From Lachnospiraceae bacterium (GTDB lineage: Bacteria; Bacillota_A; Clostridia; Lachnospirales; Lachnospiraceae), in assembly GCA_017435025.1 (NCBI GenBank), contig JAFSFU010000245.1:1-9859 (forward strand): a DNA stretch of 9,859 nucleotides, read 5' to 3'. Shown piece by piece: positions 1 to 8,980 of this stretch (position 1 is the stretch's first letter; each line of letters opens with the position of its first letter). The position numbers and the translations under genes were made by a program. The notes beneath the pieces were generated by a model. That model was given only the letters and a program-made list of their open reading frames with translations. It was not told the origin of the DNA and searched no databases.

Positions 1-9
1 ATATTATTT

Positions 10-15
10 CCTCCT
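10..15 (-). promoter_or_regulatory. Ribosome binding site of a leftward gene beyond the left edge
   Basis: CCTCCT on the plus strand reads AGGAGG on the minus strand, a perfect Shine-Dalgarno core. Only nine bases remain before the window edge, and they end in AT, so a start codon at or just beyond the edge would have normal spacing. The gene itself is not visible and its identity cannot be told. Confidence 0.45.
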
Positions 16-42
16 ATAGAGTAGTTTGATTATGATAAGGTA

Positions 43-71
43 AATATAAAAAAATCATTTTAAAATTACAA
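43..71 (-). promoter_or_regulatory. Possible promoter of the divergent leftward gene
   Basis: Read on the minus strand, TTGTAA (66-71) and TATATT (43-48) are separated by 17 bases. They match the sigma-A consensus at 4/6 and 5/6 positions. Transcription would start near base 36 and run into the AGGAGG site at 10-15. In A/T-rich DNA such matches arise easily, so this is tentative. Confidence 0.35.
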
Positions 72-123
72 TCATAGGTAAGTATTGCAAGGCTTTTGTA
101 ACTTTAGTACGATAAAAAAGTAA

Positions 124-152
124 TTGACAAAAATTCAAAATAGGTGTATTAT
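124..152 (+). promoter_or_regulatory. Sigma-A type promoter of the glnN operon
   Basis: A perfect -35 box TTGACA (124-129) is followed after exactly 17 bases by TATTAT (147-152), a 5/6 match to the -10 consensus. The predicted start is about base 159, only a few bases upstream of the leader inverted repeat. The near-consensus strength suggests a strong promoter whose output is limited afterwards, which fits attenuation in the leader. I infer that it drives the whole downstream gene block. Confidence 0.8.
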
Positions 153-161
153 CCAGCGTGT

Positions 162-179
162 AAAGGCAAGGGCGTCTTT
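162..179 (+). promoter_or_regulatory. ANTAR-like hexaloop hairpin (candidate antiterminator element)
   Basis: AAAGGC (162-167) pairs with GTCTTT (174-179) as a 6-bp stem with one G-U pair, closing the hexaloop AAGGGC (168-173). The loop has A at position 1 and G at position 4, the defining residues of hairpins bound by ANTAR-domain antiterminator proteins, which control nitrogen genes in several Firmicutes. The hairpin shares bases with the 5' arm of the 165-218 terminator-like stem, so the two are mutually exclusive. Known ANTAR targets have two such hairpins. The neighbouring hairpin here (180-203, loop ATAA) lacks the A1/G4 pattern, so the assignment is incomplete. Confidence 0.45.
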
Positions 180-225
180 TACGGTACAGATAACTGTACT
201 GTGAACGGCACCCTTGCCTTTTCTT
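165..225 (+). terminator. Leader attenuator: long hairpin plus T-run before glnN
   Basis: Two 25-base arms (165-189 and 194-218) pair around an ATAA loop (190-193). The base is a clean 8-bp GGCAAGGG/CCCTTGCC and the top a 6-bp GTACAG/CTGTAC. Between them are two mismatches (173/210 and 177/206) and a few G-U pairs. The hairpin is followed immediately by TTTTCTT (219-225). It sits between the promoter and the first gene, so it is most simply a conditional terminator. The T-run is interrupted by a C, so termination may be only partial. Confidence 0.65.
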
Positions 226-259
226 ATGCATAAAACGGAATCCTTCGGAAGGGAATCGT

Positions 260-283
260 ATGGTGATTTGGCAAGACAGTTGA
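260..283 (+). other. Possible 7-codon leader peptide ending at the glnN ribosome binding site
   Basis: An ATG at 260 opens a frame encoding MVIWQDS that stops with TGA at 281-283, directly adjoining the AAGGAG site of glnN. A purine-rich GGAAGGG (247-253) lies at workable spacing upstream and is partly within the small palindrome CCTTCGGAAGG (242-252). Nothing in the peptide suggests amino-acid-dependent attenuation. Short frames of this size are common by chance, so this is a weak candidate. Confidence 0.15.
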
Positions 284-299
284 AAGGAGTACGAGGATT

Positions 300-2396
300 A
301 TGAAAAATGTAACAGATTATTTCGGATGCAAAGTTTTTGATGACAGAGTAATGAAAGCAAATTTGTCCGCAAAGGTTTATCAGTCTTTGAGAAAAACCAT
401 TGACGAAGGCGTAAAACTTGACATTGGTGTTGCAAATGCTGTGGCAGCAGCAATGAAAGACTGGGCTGTTGCGAACGGCGCAACACACTATACACATTGG
501 TTTCAGCCACTTACCGGTGTTACCGCAGAGAAACATGACAGTTTCATTTCACCTTCCCCTGATGGTGGCGTGATTATGGAATTCTCCGGAAAAGAATTAA
601 TTAAAGGTGAGCCGGATGCATCCTCTTTTCCGTCCGGAGGACTCCGCGCCACATTTGAAGCAAGAGGATATACTGCATGGGATCCAACTTCATATGCATT
701 CATGAAAGGGAAAACATTATGCATTCCGACAGCTTTTTGTTCTTATAGCGGAGAAGCACTTGATAAAAAAACACCGCTTCTTCGTTCTATGGAAGCCTTG
801 AACAAGCAGGCAGTGCGTATCCTCCATTTATTTGGAAATGATGATGTGAAATGTGTCCGCACTTGTGTAGGTCCGGAACAGGAATACTTCCTCGTACCAA
901 AAGAAATGTACGAACAGAGAAGAGATCTCAGATTTACAGGACGCACACTTTTTGGTGCAAAGCCGCCGAAAGGGCAGGAAATGGATGATCATTATCTTGG
1001 TGCGATTAAACCGAGAGTTGCTGCATATATGGAAGAATTGAATGACGAGTTGTGGAAATTAGGCATTTATGCAAAAACGGAGCACAATGAAGTGGCTCCT
1101 GCACAGCATGAACTTGCGGTTATCTATACAACAACCAATATTGCGACCGACCACAATCAGCTGATTATGGAAATGATGCAGAAAGTGGCAGAAAAGCATG
1201 GTCTTGTATGTCTGCTTCATGAAAAACCATTTGCCGGAGTCAATGGAAGCGGCAAACACAATAACTGGTCATTGGCAACCGATAAAGGAGTGAATTTATT
1301 GTCTCCGGGAGAAACTCCATATGAAAATGCACAATTTTTATTGTTTTTGTGTGCAGTGATCAAGGCTGTGGATGATTATCAGGACTTGCTCCGTATTTCT
1401 GTTGCGACAGCAGGAAATGACCACAGGCTCGGGGCGAATGAAGCGCCTCCGGCAGTGGTATCCATGTTTATCGGAGACGAGCTGAATGGGGTACTGGAAG
1501 CAATTGAAACAGATACTCCGTATGCAAAGACAGAAAAGATGCAGATGAAGCTTGGTGTAGACGTGCTTCCGAAATTTAATCGTGATACCACAGATCGTAA
1601 CCGTACATCACCTTTTGCATTTACCGGAAATAAATTTGAGTTCCGAATGCTTGGTTCCTCTAACAGCATTGCATGTGCCAATATTATGCTGAACAGTGCT
1701 GTGGCAGAAAGTTTAAAAGTCTATGCGGACAGACTGGAAAAATCGGAAAACTTTGAGGAGGATTTACGCGAGGTGATTCAAAAGACCATCAAAGATCATA
1801 AGCATATCATTTTCAATGGAAATGGTTATGATGATGCATGGCTGAAGGAGGCAACCGAAAAGAGAGGACTTTTGAATTATAGCACAACGCCTGACTGTGT
1901 TCCGCACCTTCTGGATAAAAAGAATGTACAGATGCTGACGTCTCATAAGGTATTTTCTGAGGCAGAATTGAAATCCCGATGTGAGATTATGCTGGAAAAC
2001 TACTGTAAAACCGTTTTGATCGAGGCAAATACGATGATTGATATGGCAAGGACAGAGATTGCTCCGGCAGTAAGTGCTTATACGTTTGACCTTGCAAACA
2101 CAGCTGCAGCGAAGAAACACGTGGATATGTCTGTTTCCTGCAATTATGAAGCTGATCTGTTAAAGAAGCTGGCAAGACTGGAAGACCAGATTGCAGTAAA
2201 AACAGATGAATTAGAAGACGCGGTTATGAAACTGCAGGAGGAAGAATGTGTTGAAACGGAGGCATTTATGATCCGGGATCTGCTCCTGGATAAAATGGGT
2301 GAACTCAGGATTGCATGTGACGAGGCCGAAACACTGACAGCAAAGAAATACTGGCCATTCCCGACCTATGGCAGTTTGCTGTTTGGAATTAAGTAG
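300..2396 (+). CDS. glnN: Glutamine synthetase type III (GSIII)
   Basis: This cytoplasmic enzyme makes glutamine from glutamate, ammonia and ATP. At 698 residues it has the size of GSIII, well above the roughly 440-470 of GSI. The conserved family blocks appear in order: VGPEQEYF (190-197) and [11 protein letters not shown] (261-271), carrying metal-ligand glutamates; [18 protein letters not shown] (307-324), matching the glutamate/ammonium site region; [13 protein letters not shown] (372-384); and [18 protein letters not shown] (432-449) in the ATP-site region. A long alpha-helical C-terminal part follows, typical of the family. The ATG at 300 is preceded by GAAAGGAG (282-289) at 10-base spacing. 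It is the first gene after the promoter and attenuator, and leads genes for glutamine-using enzymes. glnA3 is an alternative name in some annotations. Family identity is very secure. Confidence 0.96.
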   Translation: MKNVTDYFGCKVFDDRVMKANLSAKVYQSLRKTIDEGVKLDIGVANAVAAAMKDWAVANGATHYTHWFQPLTGVTAEKHDSFISPSPDGGVIMEFSGKELIKGEPDASSFPSGGLRATFEARGYTAWDPTSYAFMKGKTLCIPTAFCSYSGEALDKKTPLLRSMEALNKQAVRILHLFGNDDVKCVRTCVGPEQEYFLVPKEMYEQRRDLRFTGRTLFGAKPPKGQEMDDHYLGAIKPRVAAYMEELNDELWKLGIYAKTEHNEVAPAQHELAVIYTTTNIATDHNQLIMEMMQKVAEKHGLVCLLHEKPFAGVNGSGKHNNWSLATDKGVNLLSPGETPYENAQFLLFLCAVIKAVDDYQDLLRISVATAGNDHRLGANEAPPAVVSMFIGDELNGVLEAIETDTPYAKTEKMQMKLGVDVLPKFNRDTTDRNRTSPFAFTGNKFEFRMLGSSNSIACANIMLNSAVAESLKVYADRLEKSENFEEDLREVIQKTIKDHKHIIFNGNGYDDAWLKEATEKRGLLNYSTTPDCVPHLLDKKNVQMLTSHKVFSEAELKSRCEIMLENYCKTVLIEANTMIDMARTEIAPAVSAYTFDLANTAAAKKHVDMSVSCNYEADLLKKLARLEDQIAVKTDELEDAVMKLQEEECVETEAFMIRDLLLDKMGELRIACDEAETLTAKKYWPFPTYGSLLFGIK

Positions 2397-2415
2397 AGAA
2401 AGAATGACTTGATCT

Positions 2416-2421
2416 GGAGGG
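2416..2421 (+). promoter_or_regulatory. Ribosome binding site fixing the purC start
   Basis: GGAGGG lies nine bases upstream of the ATG at 2430. An in-frame TTG at 2409 would place this site inside the coding region, so the ATG is preferred. The protein then begins MKKGEQLYEGKAKK, as is normal for PurC. Confidence 0.75.
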
Positions 2422-2429
2422 CAAATGAA

Positions 2430-3143
2430 ATGAAAAAAGGTGAACAATTATATGAAGGAAAAGCAAAAAAAGTATTCTTAACAGATGTCCCGGATATTTT
2501 GATCGTTTCTTATAAGGATGATGCAACGGCGTTTAATGGCTTGAAAAAGGGAACGATTGTGGGAAAGGGCGTGATCAATAACCGCATGACCAATTTATTA
2601 TTTCAGAAGATCGAAGCAGAAGGTGTGCCGACCCATTTTGTTCAGGAGATAAATGACAGAGAAACCGCAGTACGAAAAGTCGAGATTGTTCCGTTGGAAG
2701 TAATTGTGCGAAATGTGGCGGCCGGCAGTTTTTCAAAAAGACTGGGTGTGGAAGAGGGAACAGTACTTGCGGAACCGACGATTGAGTTTTCCTACAAAAA
2801 TGATGAGTTAGGAGATCCTTTGATCAATTCCCATTTTGCAAAGGCATTGAAGCTTGCAACGTCAAGTGAGATTAAAACGATAGAGGACTATGCATTTAAG
2901 ATTAACGAAATCCTGAAAAGGGAATATTTAAATGCAGGGCTTCGTCTGATTGATTTTAAGATAGAATTTGGTCGCTTTCATGGCAAAATCATTCTTGCGG
3001 ATGAGATTTCTCCGGATACCTGCCGTTTATGGGATGTGGAAAGTGGAGAAAAGATGGATAAAGACCGTTTCCGCAGAGACTTGGGAAATGTGGAAGAAGC
3101 CTATATCCAGGTGGCAAAACGATTAGGATTAGAAATGGAGTAA
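2430..3143 (+). CDS. purC: Phosphoribosylaminoimidazole-succinocarboxamide synthase (SAICAR synthetase)
   Basis: PurC joins aspartate to CAIR using ATP, giving SAICAR in de novo purine synthesis. From the ATG at 2430 the protein has 237 residues, the usual size of the single-domain bacterial enzyme. Visible family signatures are the N-terminal YEGKAKKVF nucleotide-binding loop (from about residue 8), EVIVRNVAAGSFSKR (90-104), LIDFKIEFGR (173-182) and DEISPDTCRLWD (191-202). The last two correspond to the two standard SAICAR synthetase signatures. The gene starts 33 bases after glnN and ends seven bases before purB, whose ribosome binding site overlaps its 3' end. That is consistent with co-transcription, and its product is the substrate of the next gene's enzyme. 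Nothing is missing or broken. Confidence 0.96.
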   Translation: MKKGEQLYEGKAKKVFLTDVPDILIVSYKDDATAFNGLKKGTIVGKGVINNRMTNLLFQKIEAEGVPTHFVQEINDRETAVRKVEIVPLEVIVRNVAAGSFSKRLGVEEGTVLAEPTIEFSYKNDELGDPLINSHFAKALKLATSSEIKTIEDYAFKINEILKREYLNAGLRLIDFKIEFGRFHGKIILADEISPDTCRLWDVESGEKMDKDRFRRDLGNVEEAYIQVAKRLGLEME

Positions 3144-3150
3144 GTAAAAC

Positions 3151-4584
3151 ATGAGAACAGATATTTATCAATCACCTCTGTGTGAGCGTTATGCAAGTAA
3201 AGAAATGCAGAGTATATTTTCCAACGACAGAAAGTTTTCCACATGGAGAAAGCTATGGATCGCATTGGCAGAAAGTGAACAGGAACTGGGACTTCCGATT
3301 TCTGATGAGCAGATTGAAGAAATGAAAGCCCAGATTGACAATATTGATTATGAAAAAGCGAGACAGTACGAAAGTGAGCTTCGCCATGATGTGATGGCAC
3401 ATGTGCATACGTTTGGCGATGCCTGTCCGAAGGCGGCAGGAATCATTCATTTGGGAGCAACTTCCTGTTATGTGGGGGATAATACGGATATTATCCTTAT
3501 GCAAAGTGCGCTCTTACAGATTAGAAATCTTTTGTTAAATGCAGTGGAAGCACTCAGTGAATTTGCCATGGAGTACAAGGATATTCCAACACTCGCATAC
3601 ACTCATTTTCAGGCAGCACAGCCAACGACTGTCGGTAAAAGAGCCTGCCTTTGGATGAACGACCTGCTGTTTGACATCGAACAGCTTGATTTTCAACTGA
3701 ATAACTTAAAACTCCTTGGCTGTAAAGGAACTACCGGGACAGGTGCCAGTTTTTTGGAACTGTTTGACGGCGATGAGACAAAGGTGGAACAGCTGGAGCA
3801 AAAAATTGCAGAAAAAATCGGCTTTTCAAAGTGTCAGAGTGTCAGTGGACAGACCTATACTCGAAAAGCTGATTTTGCGGTTTTGCAGGTATTATCCGGA
3901 ATCGCACAGAGCGCATCCAAGTTTTCCAGTGATATTCGATTGCTTAGTCACCTAAAAGAAGTGGATGAACCATTTGAAGAAAAGCAGATTGGATCTTCTG
4001 CCATGGCATATAAGAGAAATCCGATGAGAAGCGAACGCATTGCATCATTGGCACGATTTGTGATCTGTGATCTGCAGAATACGGCAATCACAGCTTCTGC
4101 CCAGTGGTTTGAACGAACGCTGGATGATTCGGCAAATAAAAGACTGGCGGTTCCGGAAGCATTTTTGGCAGCCGATGCCATCCTGAATCTTTACATCAAT
4201 GTGATCAGAGGATTGAAGGTTTATCCGGCAGTGATCAAAAATCATCTGGATGCAGAACTGCCATTTATGGCTACGGAAAACATTCTGATGTACTGTGTCA
4301 AGACAAAAGGCGGAGACAGACAAGAACTTCATGAGGCAATCCGTAAACATTCGATCATGGCAGCAGAGCAGGTGAAACTATATGGAAATGAGAATGATCT
4401 GATTGAACGTATCAGAAAAGATGATACTTTTGGTTTGACTGCCATGGAACTGGAAATCCTGCTGGATCCGGTGAAGTTTACGGGAATGGCGAAACATCAG
4501 TGTGAGAAATTTGTAAATGAAACAGTCAAACCGTTTCTTGAGAAAGAACAGAGAGTAGCGATTGAAGCACAGGTGAATGTCTGA
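3151..4584 (+). CDS. purB: Adenylosuccinate lyase, long eukaryote-like form
   Basis: PurB removes fumarate twice in purine synthesis: SAICAR to AICAR, and adenylosuccinate to AMP. The 477-residue protein belongs to the fumarase/aspartase superfamily. It shows RHDVMAHVHTFG (78-89), with the active-site histidine region at H86, GATSCYVGDNTD, THFQAAQPTT (151-160) with the second conserved histidine H152, and the flexible signature loop SSAMAYKRNPMRSE (282-295) carrying the catalytic serine. The loop, the QWFERTLDDSANKR segment and the LPFMATENI segment closely resemble the animal enzyme (about 480 residues) rather than the shorter Bacillus form with SSAMPHKRNP. The start is set by GGAG at 3137-3140. 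The gene ends in tandem in-frame stops TGA-TAG, the second of which overlaps the purA ribosome binding site. Confidence 0.95.
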   Translation: MRTDIYQSPLCERYASKEMQSIFSNDRKFSTWRKLWIALAESEQELGLPISDEQIEEMKAQIDNIDYEKARQYESELRHDVMAHVHTFGDACPKAAGIIHLGATSCYVGDNTDIILMQSALLQIRNLLLNAVEALSEFAMEYKDIPTLAYTHFQAAQPTTVGKRACLWMNDLLFDIEQLDFQLNNLKLLGCKGTTGTGASFLELFDGDETKVEQLEQKIAEKIGFSKCQSVSGQTYTRKADFAVLQVLSGIAQSASKFSSDIRLLSHLKEVDEPFEEKQIGSSAMAYKRNPMRSERIASLARFVICDLQNTAITASAQWFERTLDDSANKRLAVPEAFLAADAILNLYINVIRGLKVYPAVIKNHLDAELPFMATENILMYCVKTKGGDRQELHEAIRKHSIMAAEQVKLYGNENDLIERIRKDDTFGLTAMELEILLDPVKFTGMAKHQCEKFVNETVKPFLEKEQRVAIEAQVNV

Positions 4585-4585
4585 T

Positions 4586-4591
4586 AGGAGG
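4586..4591 (+). promoter_or_regulatory. Ribosome binding site fixing the purA start
   Basis: AGGAGG, a perfect Shine-Dalgarno core, lies nine bases before the ATG at 4601 and just after the purB stop. An in-frame ATG at 4577 would overlap purB and place this site inside the gene, so 4601 is chosen. Confidence 0.85.
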
Positions 4592-4600
4592 TTGGAAAAC

Positions 4601-5878
4601 ATGCTTACATCAATTGTTGGAACCAACTGGGGAGACGAAGGAAAAGGCCGTATGGTAGACCTTCTCAGTGAAAACTATGATATTGTAGTCCGCTATCAGG
4701 GGGGAAATAATGCAGGGCATACGGTGATCAATGAGAAAGGAACGTTTGTCATGAACCTGATGCCATCCGGAATCTGCCGTGAAGATACGGTGAATATTCT
4801 GGGGCCGGGGATAGTGATCGATCTGGAACATTTATATGGTGAAGTACAGAAGCTGGAAGAAAAAGGTGTGGAGGTAACACCGAAGCATTTGAAGATTAGT
4901 GACAGAGCAACCATCTGTATGCCGTATCACAAGTTAATGGATTGCTTAGAGGAAGACCGGCTTCAGGATAAAAAATTTGGTTCTACAAGAAGAGGTATTT
5001 CTCCTGTTTATGCAGATAAATATATGAAAAAAGCATTGCGTATGGGTGATCTGCTTCATCTGGAAACGTTAAAGGAACGTCTTGATGGGATTGTAGAATG
5101 GAAAAATCTGACCGTAGCACATGGATATGGTCATGTTCCGGTGATGACAGAAGACATGTATCAGTGGCTGAAAAACTATGGAGAGTTCTTTGGTCCTTTT
5201 ATCTGCAATACAACGGAATATCTTGAAAAAGCCATAACAGAAGGAAAATCCATTCTGTTTGAAGCGCAGCTTGGAGCGCTCCGCGACATAGACTTTGGTA
5301 TTTATCCTTACACTTCTGCTTCCACAACCCTGGCATCCTATGCACCGATTGGAGCAGGGGTTCCATTTGCAAAGCTGGATGACAGCATTGGTATTATGAA
5401 GGCGTATTCAAGCTGTGTCGGGGAAGGACCGTTTACCTGTGAACTGTTTGGTGAGGAAGCAGAGAGACTTCGTGAAGCAGGTGGAGAGTACGGAGCTGCA
5501 ACCGGAAGACCAAGAAGAGTCGGAGGATTTGATGTGGTCGCTTCCAGGTACGGAACAAAAATGCAGGGCTGTTCTTATGTAACTCTGACAAAACTGGATG
5601 TGCTCTCTTATATGGAAAATATTCCTGTATGCGCAGCTTATGAAATCGACGGAAAACGAGTAGACGTTTTTCCATCCGGTATTGAGGAATTGAATGCGGC
5701 AAAACCGATTTATGAATATCTGCCGGGATTTCAGTGTGATATCAGTGGATGCAGAACCGCAGAAGAGCTTCCGAAAGAGGCTTTGGAATATATCCGCTAT
5801 ATTGAAAAGGCAATCGAGTGCCCGATTAAGTATGTTTCTGTAGGGGCAGAGCGTGACGCCTATATTACCATGTTTTAG
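4601..5878 (+). CDS. purA: Adenylosuccinate synthetase, divergent clostridial-type
   Basis: PurA condenses IMP with aspartate using GTP, the first committed step to AMP; its product goes to PurB. The 425-residue length is normal. The GTP-binding N-terminus reads GTNWGDEGKGR (7-17), with catalytic D12 and lysine K15, and GGNNAGHT (34-41) gives the catalytic H40. The GTP-specificity motif TKLDVL is at 330-335, and TGRPRR (301-306) matches the conserved arginine-rich loop. Several normally invariant positions differ from the E. coli type. N9 replaces the usual Gln, the IMP-contact loop is GSTRRGISP (127-135) instead of GTTGRGIGP, and FEAQLGALRDIDFG (220-233) replaces FEGAQG..LDIDHG. I recall similar variants in Clostridia, so this looks like a functional subfamily rather than decay. 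Confidence 0.92.
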   Translation: MLTSIVGTNWGDEGKGRMVDLLSENYDIVVRYQGGNNAGHTVINEKGTFVMNLMPSGICREDTVNILGPGIVIDLEHLYGEVQKLEEKGVEVTPKHLKISDRATICMPYHKLMDCLEEDRLQDKKFGSTRRGISPVYADKYMKKALRMGDLLHLETLKERLDGIVEWKNLTVAHGYGHVPVMTEDMYQWLKNYGEFFGPFICNTTEYLEKAITEGKSILFEAQLGALRDIDFGIYPYTSASTTLASYAPIGAGVPFAKLDDSIGIMKAYSSCVGEGPFTCELFGEEAERLREAGGEYGAATGRPRRVGGFDVVASRYGTKMQGCSYVTLTKLDVLSYMENIPVCAAYEIDGKRVDVFPSGIEELNAAKPIYEYLPGFQCDISGCRTAEELPKEALEYIRYIEKAIECPIKYVSVGAERDAYITMF

Positions 5879-5888
5879 GGGAAAATGA

Positions 5889-7517
<1,629 letters not shown>

Positions 7518-7541
7518 AATAATACGCGGGAGGAAACGAGG

Positions 7542-8960
7542 ATGGCTATTCATGAGGAATGCGGCGTATTTGGCATGATGAGTACAAAAAAAGAAAATGC
7601 TGCAGGGATTGTCTATTATGGATTGTATGCTCTGCAGCATAGAGGACAGGAAAGCTGTGGGATTGTTGTGAATGATGATGGTGTATTTTCTTCTTATAAA
7701 GATTTAGGGCTTTTGAGCGAAGTATTTTCGAAAGAAACCTTATCCAATTTACCGGAAGGAAGTATGGCGGTTGGGCATGTGAGATATGGAACAACCGGTG
7801 GGGCAACGCGAGATAATTGTCAGCCTATTGAAGTGAACCACCAGAAGGGGAAGATGGCACTGGCGCATAACGGGAATTTAACGAATGCGTTGGAACTTCG
7901 GAACAAGTTGGAGTTGTCAGGGGCTATTTTTCATACCACCAGTGACACGGAAACCATTGCTTATGTGATTACAAGAGAAAGACTGATGACACCAAGTATC
8001 GAAGAAGCAGTGAGCAATACCATGAATTTACTGGAGGGAGCCTATTCACTGGTTTTGATGTCATCCACAAAGATGATTGCTGCGCGTGATCCCTATGGAT
8101 TCCGGCCGTTATGTTATGGGCAGATGCAGGATGGAGCTTATGTAGTGGCATCAGAAAGCTGCGCACTATCAGCAGTAGGAGCAGAGTTTATCAGAGATTT
8201 GTTTCCGGGTGAGATTCTGGTGTTTAGTCAAAGTGGAGTGGAATCAAGGAAAGAACACTGTGGGAAACAGAAGAAGAAAACCTGTATTTTTGAATACATC
8301 TATTTTGCAAGACCAGATTCTGTGATAGATGGTGTGTCCGTCCACGAATCACGAATGAGAGCAGGCGAGCTGCTGGCAGAAAAAGATCCGGTGGATGCAG
8401 ACATTGTGATCGGAGTTCCGGACAGTGGATTGGATGCGGCGCTTGGATATGCAAAGAAATCAGGTATTTCTTATGGGATTGGTCTGATTAAAAATAAATA
8501 CATTGGAAGAACCTTTATTTCTCCGGGGCAGGATGAACGTTTGGATAAAGTCAGAATTAAGCTTTCCCCTGTAAAGAATGTGATCAATGGAAGACGAGTT
8601 GTACTCATTGACGATTCCATTGTAAGGGGTACAACCAGCAAGCGTATCGTGAAGCTTTTGAAAGATGCGGGAGCGAAAGAAATCCATATGAGAATATCAG
8701 CTCCCCCGTTTTTACACCCATGTTATTATGGAACAGACATTGATTCCGAAGAGAATCTGATTGCCTGTCATCATAGTATAGAAGAAATTGCAGACATCAT
8801 TGGAGTGGATTCTCTGGGATATCTGGATGTGGATAAGCTAAGCAAACTGACTGGCGGTGAAGATTACTGTGCGGCCTGTTTTCATGGAGAATATCCGACC
8901 AAAATTTCAAAAGATCTCCGAAAAGATCGGTTTGAGAGGAAATTATCCAGGCGGGTTTAG
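7542..8960 (+). CDS. purF: Amidophosphoribosyltransferase, [4Fe-4S] Gram-positive type
   Basis: PurF makes phosphoribosylamine from PRPP and glutamine, the first step of de novo purine synthesis. The 472-residue protein starts MAIHEEC. By analogy with the Bacillus enzyme a six-residue propeptide should be removed so that C7 becomes the N-terminal nucleophile of the Ntn glutaminase domain (to about residue 235). The phosphoribosyltransferase domain carries the PRPP loop VVLIDDSIVRGTT (353-365). Four cysteines at the positions expected for the Bacillus-type iron-sulfur cluster are present: C248, C394, C443 and C446, the last two in a CAAC pair. This suggests an oxygen-sensitive enzyme that needs maturation. 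A strong GGGAGG site (7528-7533) precedes the ATG. As the entry enzyme of the pathway it sits unusually late in the gene order. Confidence 0.96.
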   Translation: MAIHEECGVFGMMSTKKENAAGIVYYGLYALQHRGQESCGIVVNDDGVFSSYKDLGLLSEVFSKETLSNLPEGSMAVGHVRYGTTGGATRDNCQPIEVNHQKGKMALAHNGNLTNALELRNKLELSGAIFHTTSDTETIAYVITRERLMTPSIEEAVSNTMNLLEGAYSLVLMSSTKMIAARDPYGFRPLCYGQMQDGAYVVASESCALSAVGAEFIRDLFPGEILVFSQSGVESRKEHCGKQKKKTCIFEYIYFARPDSVIDGVSVHESRMRAGELLAEKDPVDADIVIGVPDSGLDAALGYAKKSGISYGIGLIKNKYIGRTFISPGQDERLDKVRIKLSPVKNVINGRRVVLIDDSIVRGTTSKRIVKLLKDAGAKEIHMRISAPPFLHPCYYGTDIDSEENLIACHHSIEEIADIIGVDSLGYLDVDKLSKLTGGEDYCAACFHGEYPTKISKDLRKDRFERKLSRRV

Positions 8961-8980
8961 ATAGCGAGGTGACATATATA

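Larger units (their letters stand above)
1..123. other. A/T-rich intergenic region, probably between divergent genes
   Basis: This stretch is strongly A/T-rich and holds no convincing open frame. Its left end carries a minus-strand ribosome binding site and possible minus-strand promoter elements, and its right end abuts the glnN promoter, so it reads as a divergent promoter region. A 10-base perfect palindrome, ATTTTAAAAT, lies at 57-66. A TTGCAA at 85-90 with TACGAT at 108-113 (17-base spacing) could be a weaker second plus-strand promoter. I found no GlnR/TnrA-type TGTNA-N7-TNACA box. Confidence 0.5.

Noticed and set aside
85..113. TTGCAA/TACGAT as the main glnN promoter
   Set aside because: Both boxes match consensus only 4/6, while TTGACA-17-TATTAT just downstream is far better. 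It is kept only as a possible minor promoter.
180..211. A second canonical ANTAR hexaloop hairpin in the glnN leader
   Set aside because: The stable hairpin at 180-203 has the loop ATAA. A small GTG/CAC hairpin (201-211) has a five-base AACGG loop with only three pairs, and GGC/GCC at 207-218 has loop ACCCTT without G4. None fits the A1/G4 hexaloop rule.
219..299. A known riboswitch (PRPP/ppGpp ykkC-type or other) in the rest of the leader
   Set aside because: I could not find the conserved ykkC-type blocks or a multi-stem architecture. The only secondary structure here is the short palindrome CCTTCGGAAGG at 242-252.
2409..2429. TTG at 2409 as an earlier start for purC
   Set aside because: It would put the GGAGGG ribosome binding site inside the gene and add seven residues not usual for PurC. 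The ATG at 2430 has proper spacing and gives the canonical N-terminus.
3716..3955. Plus-strand 79-codon frame inside purB
   Set aside because: It is an alternate-frame shadow of purB, with no recognisable domain and full overlap with conserved PurB sequence.
4577..4600. ATG at 4577 as the purA start, overlapping purB
   Set aside because: A perfect AGGAGG at 4586-4591 sits between this ATG and the one at 4601, and PurA proteins normally begin right before the GxxWGDEGKG motif, as they do from 4601.
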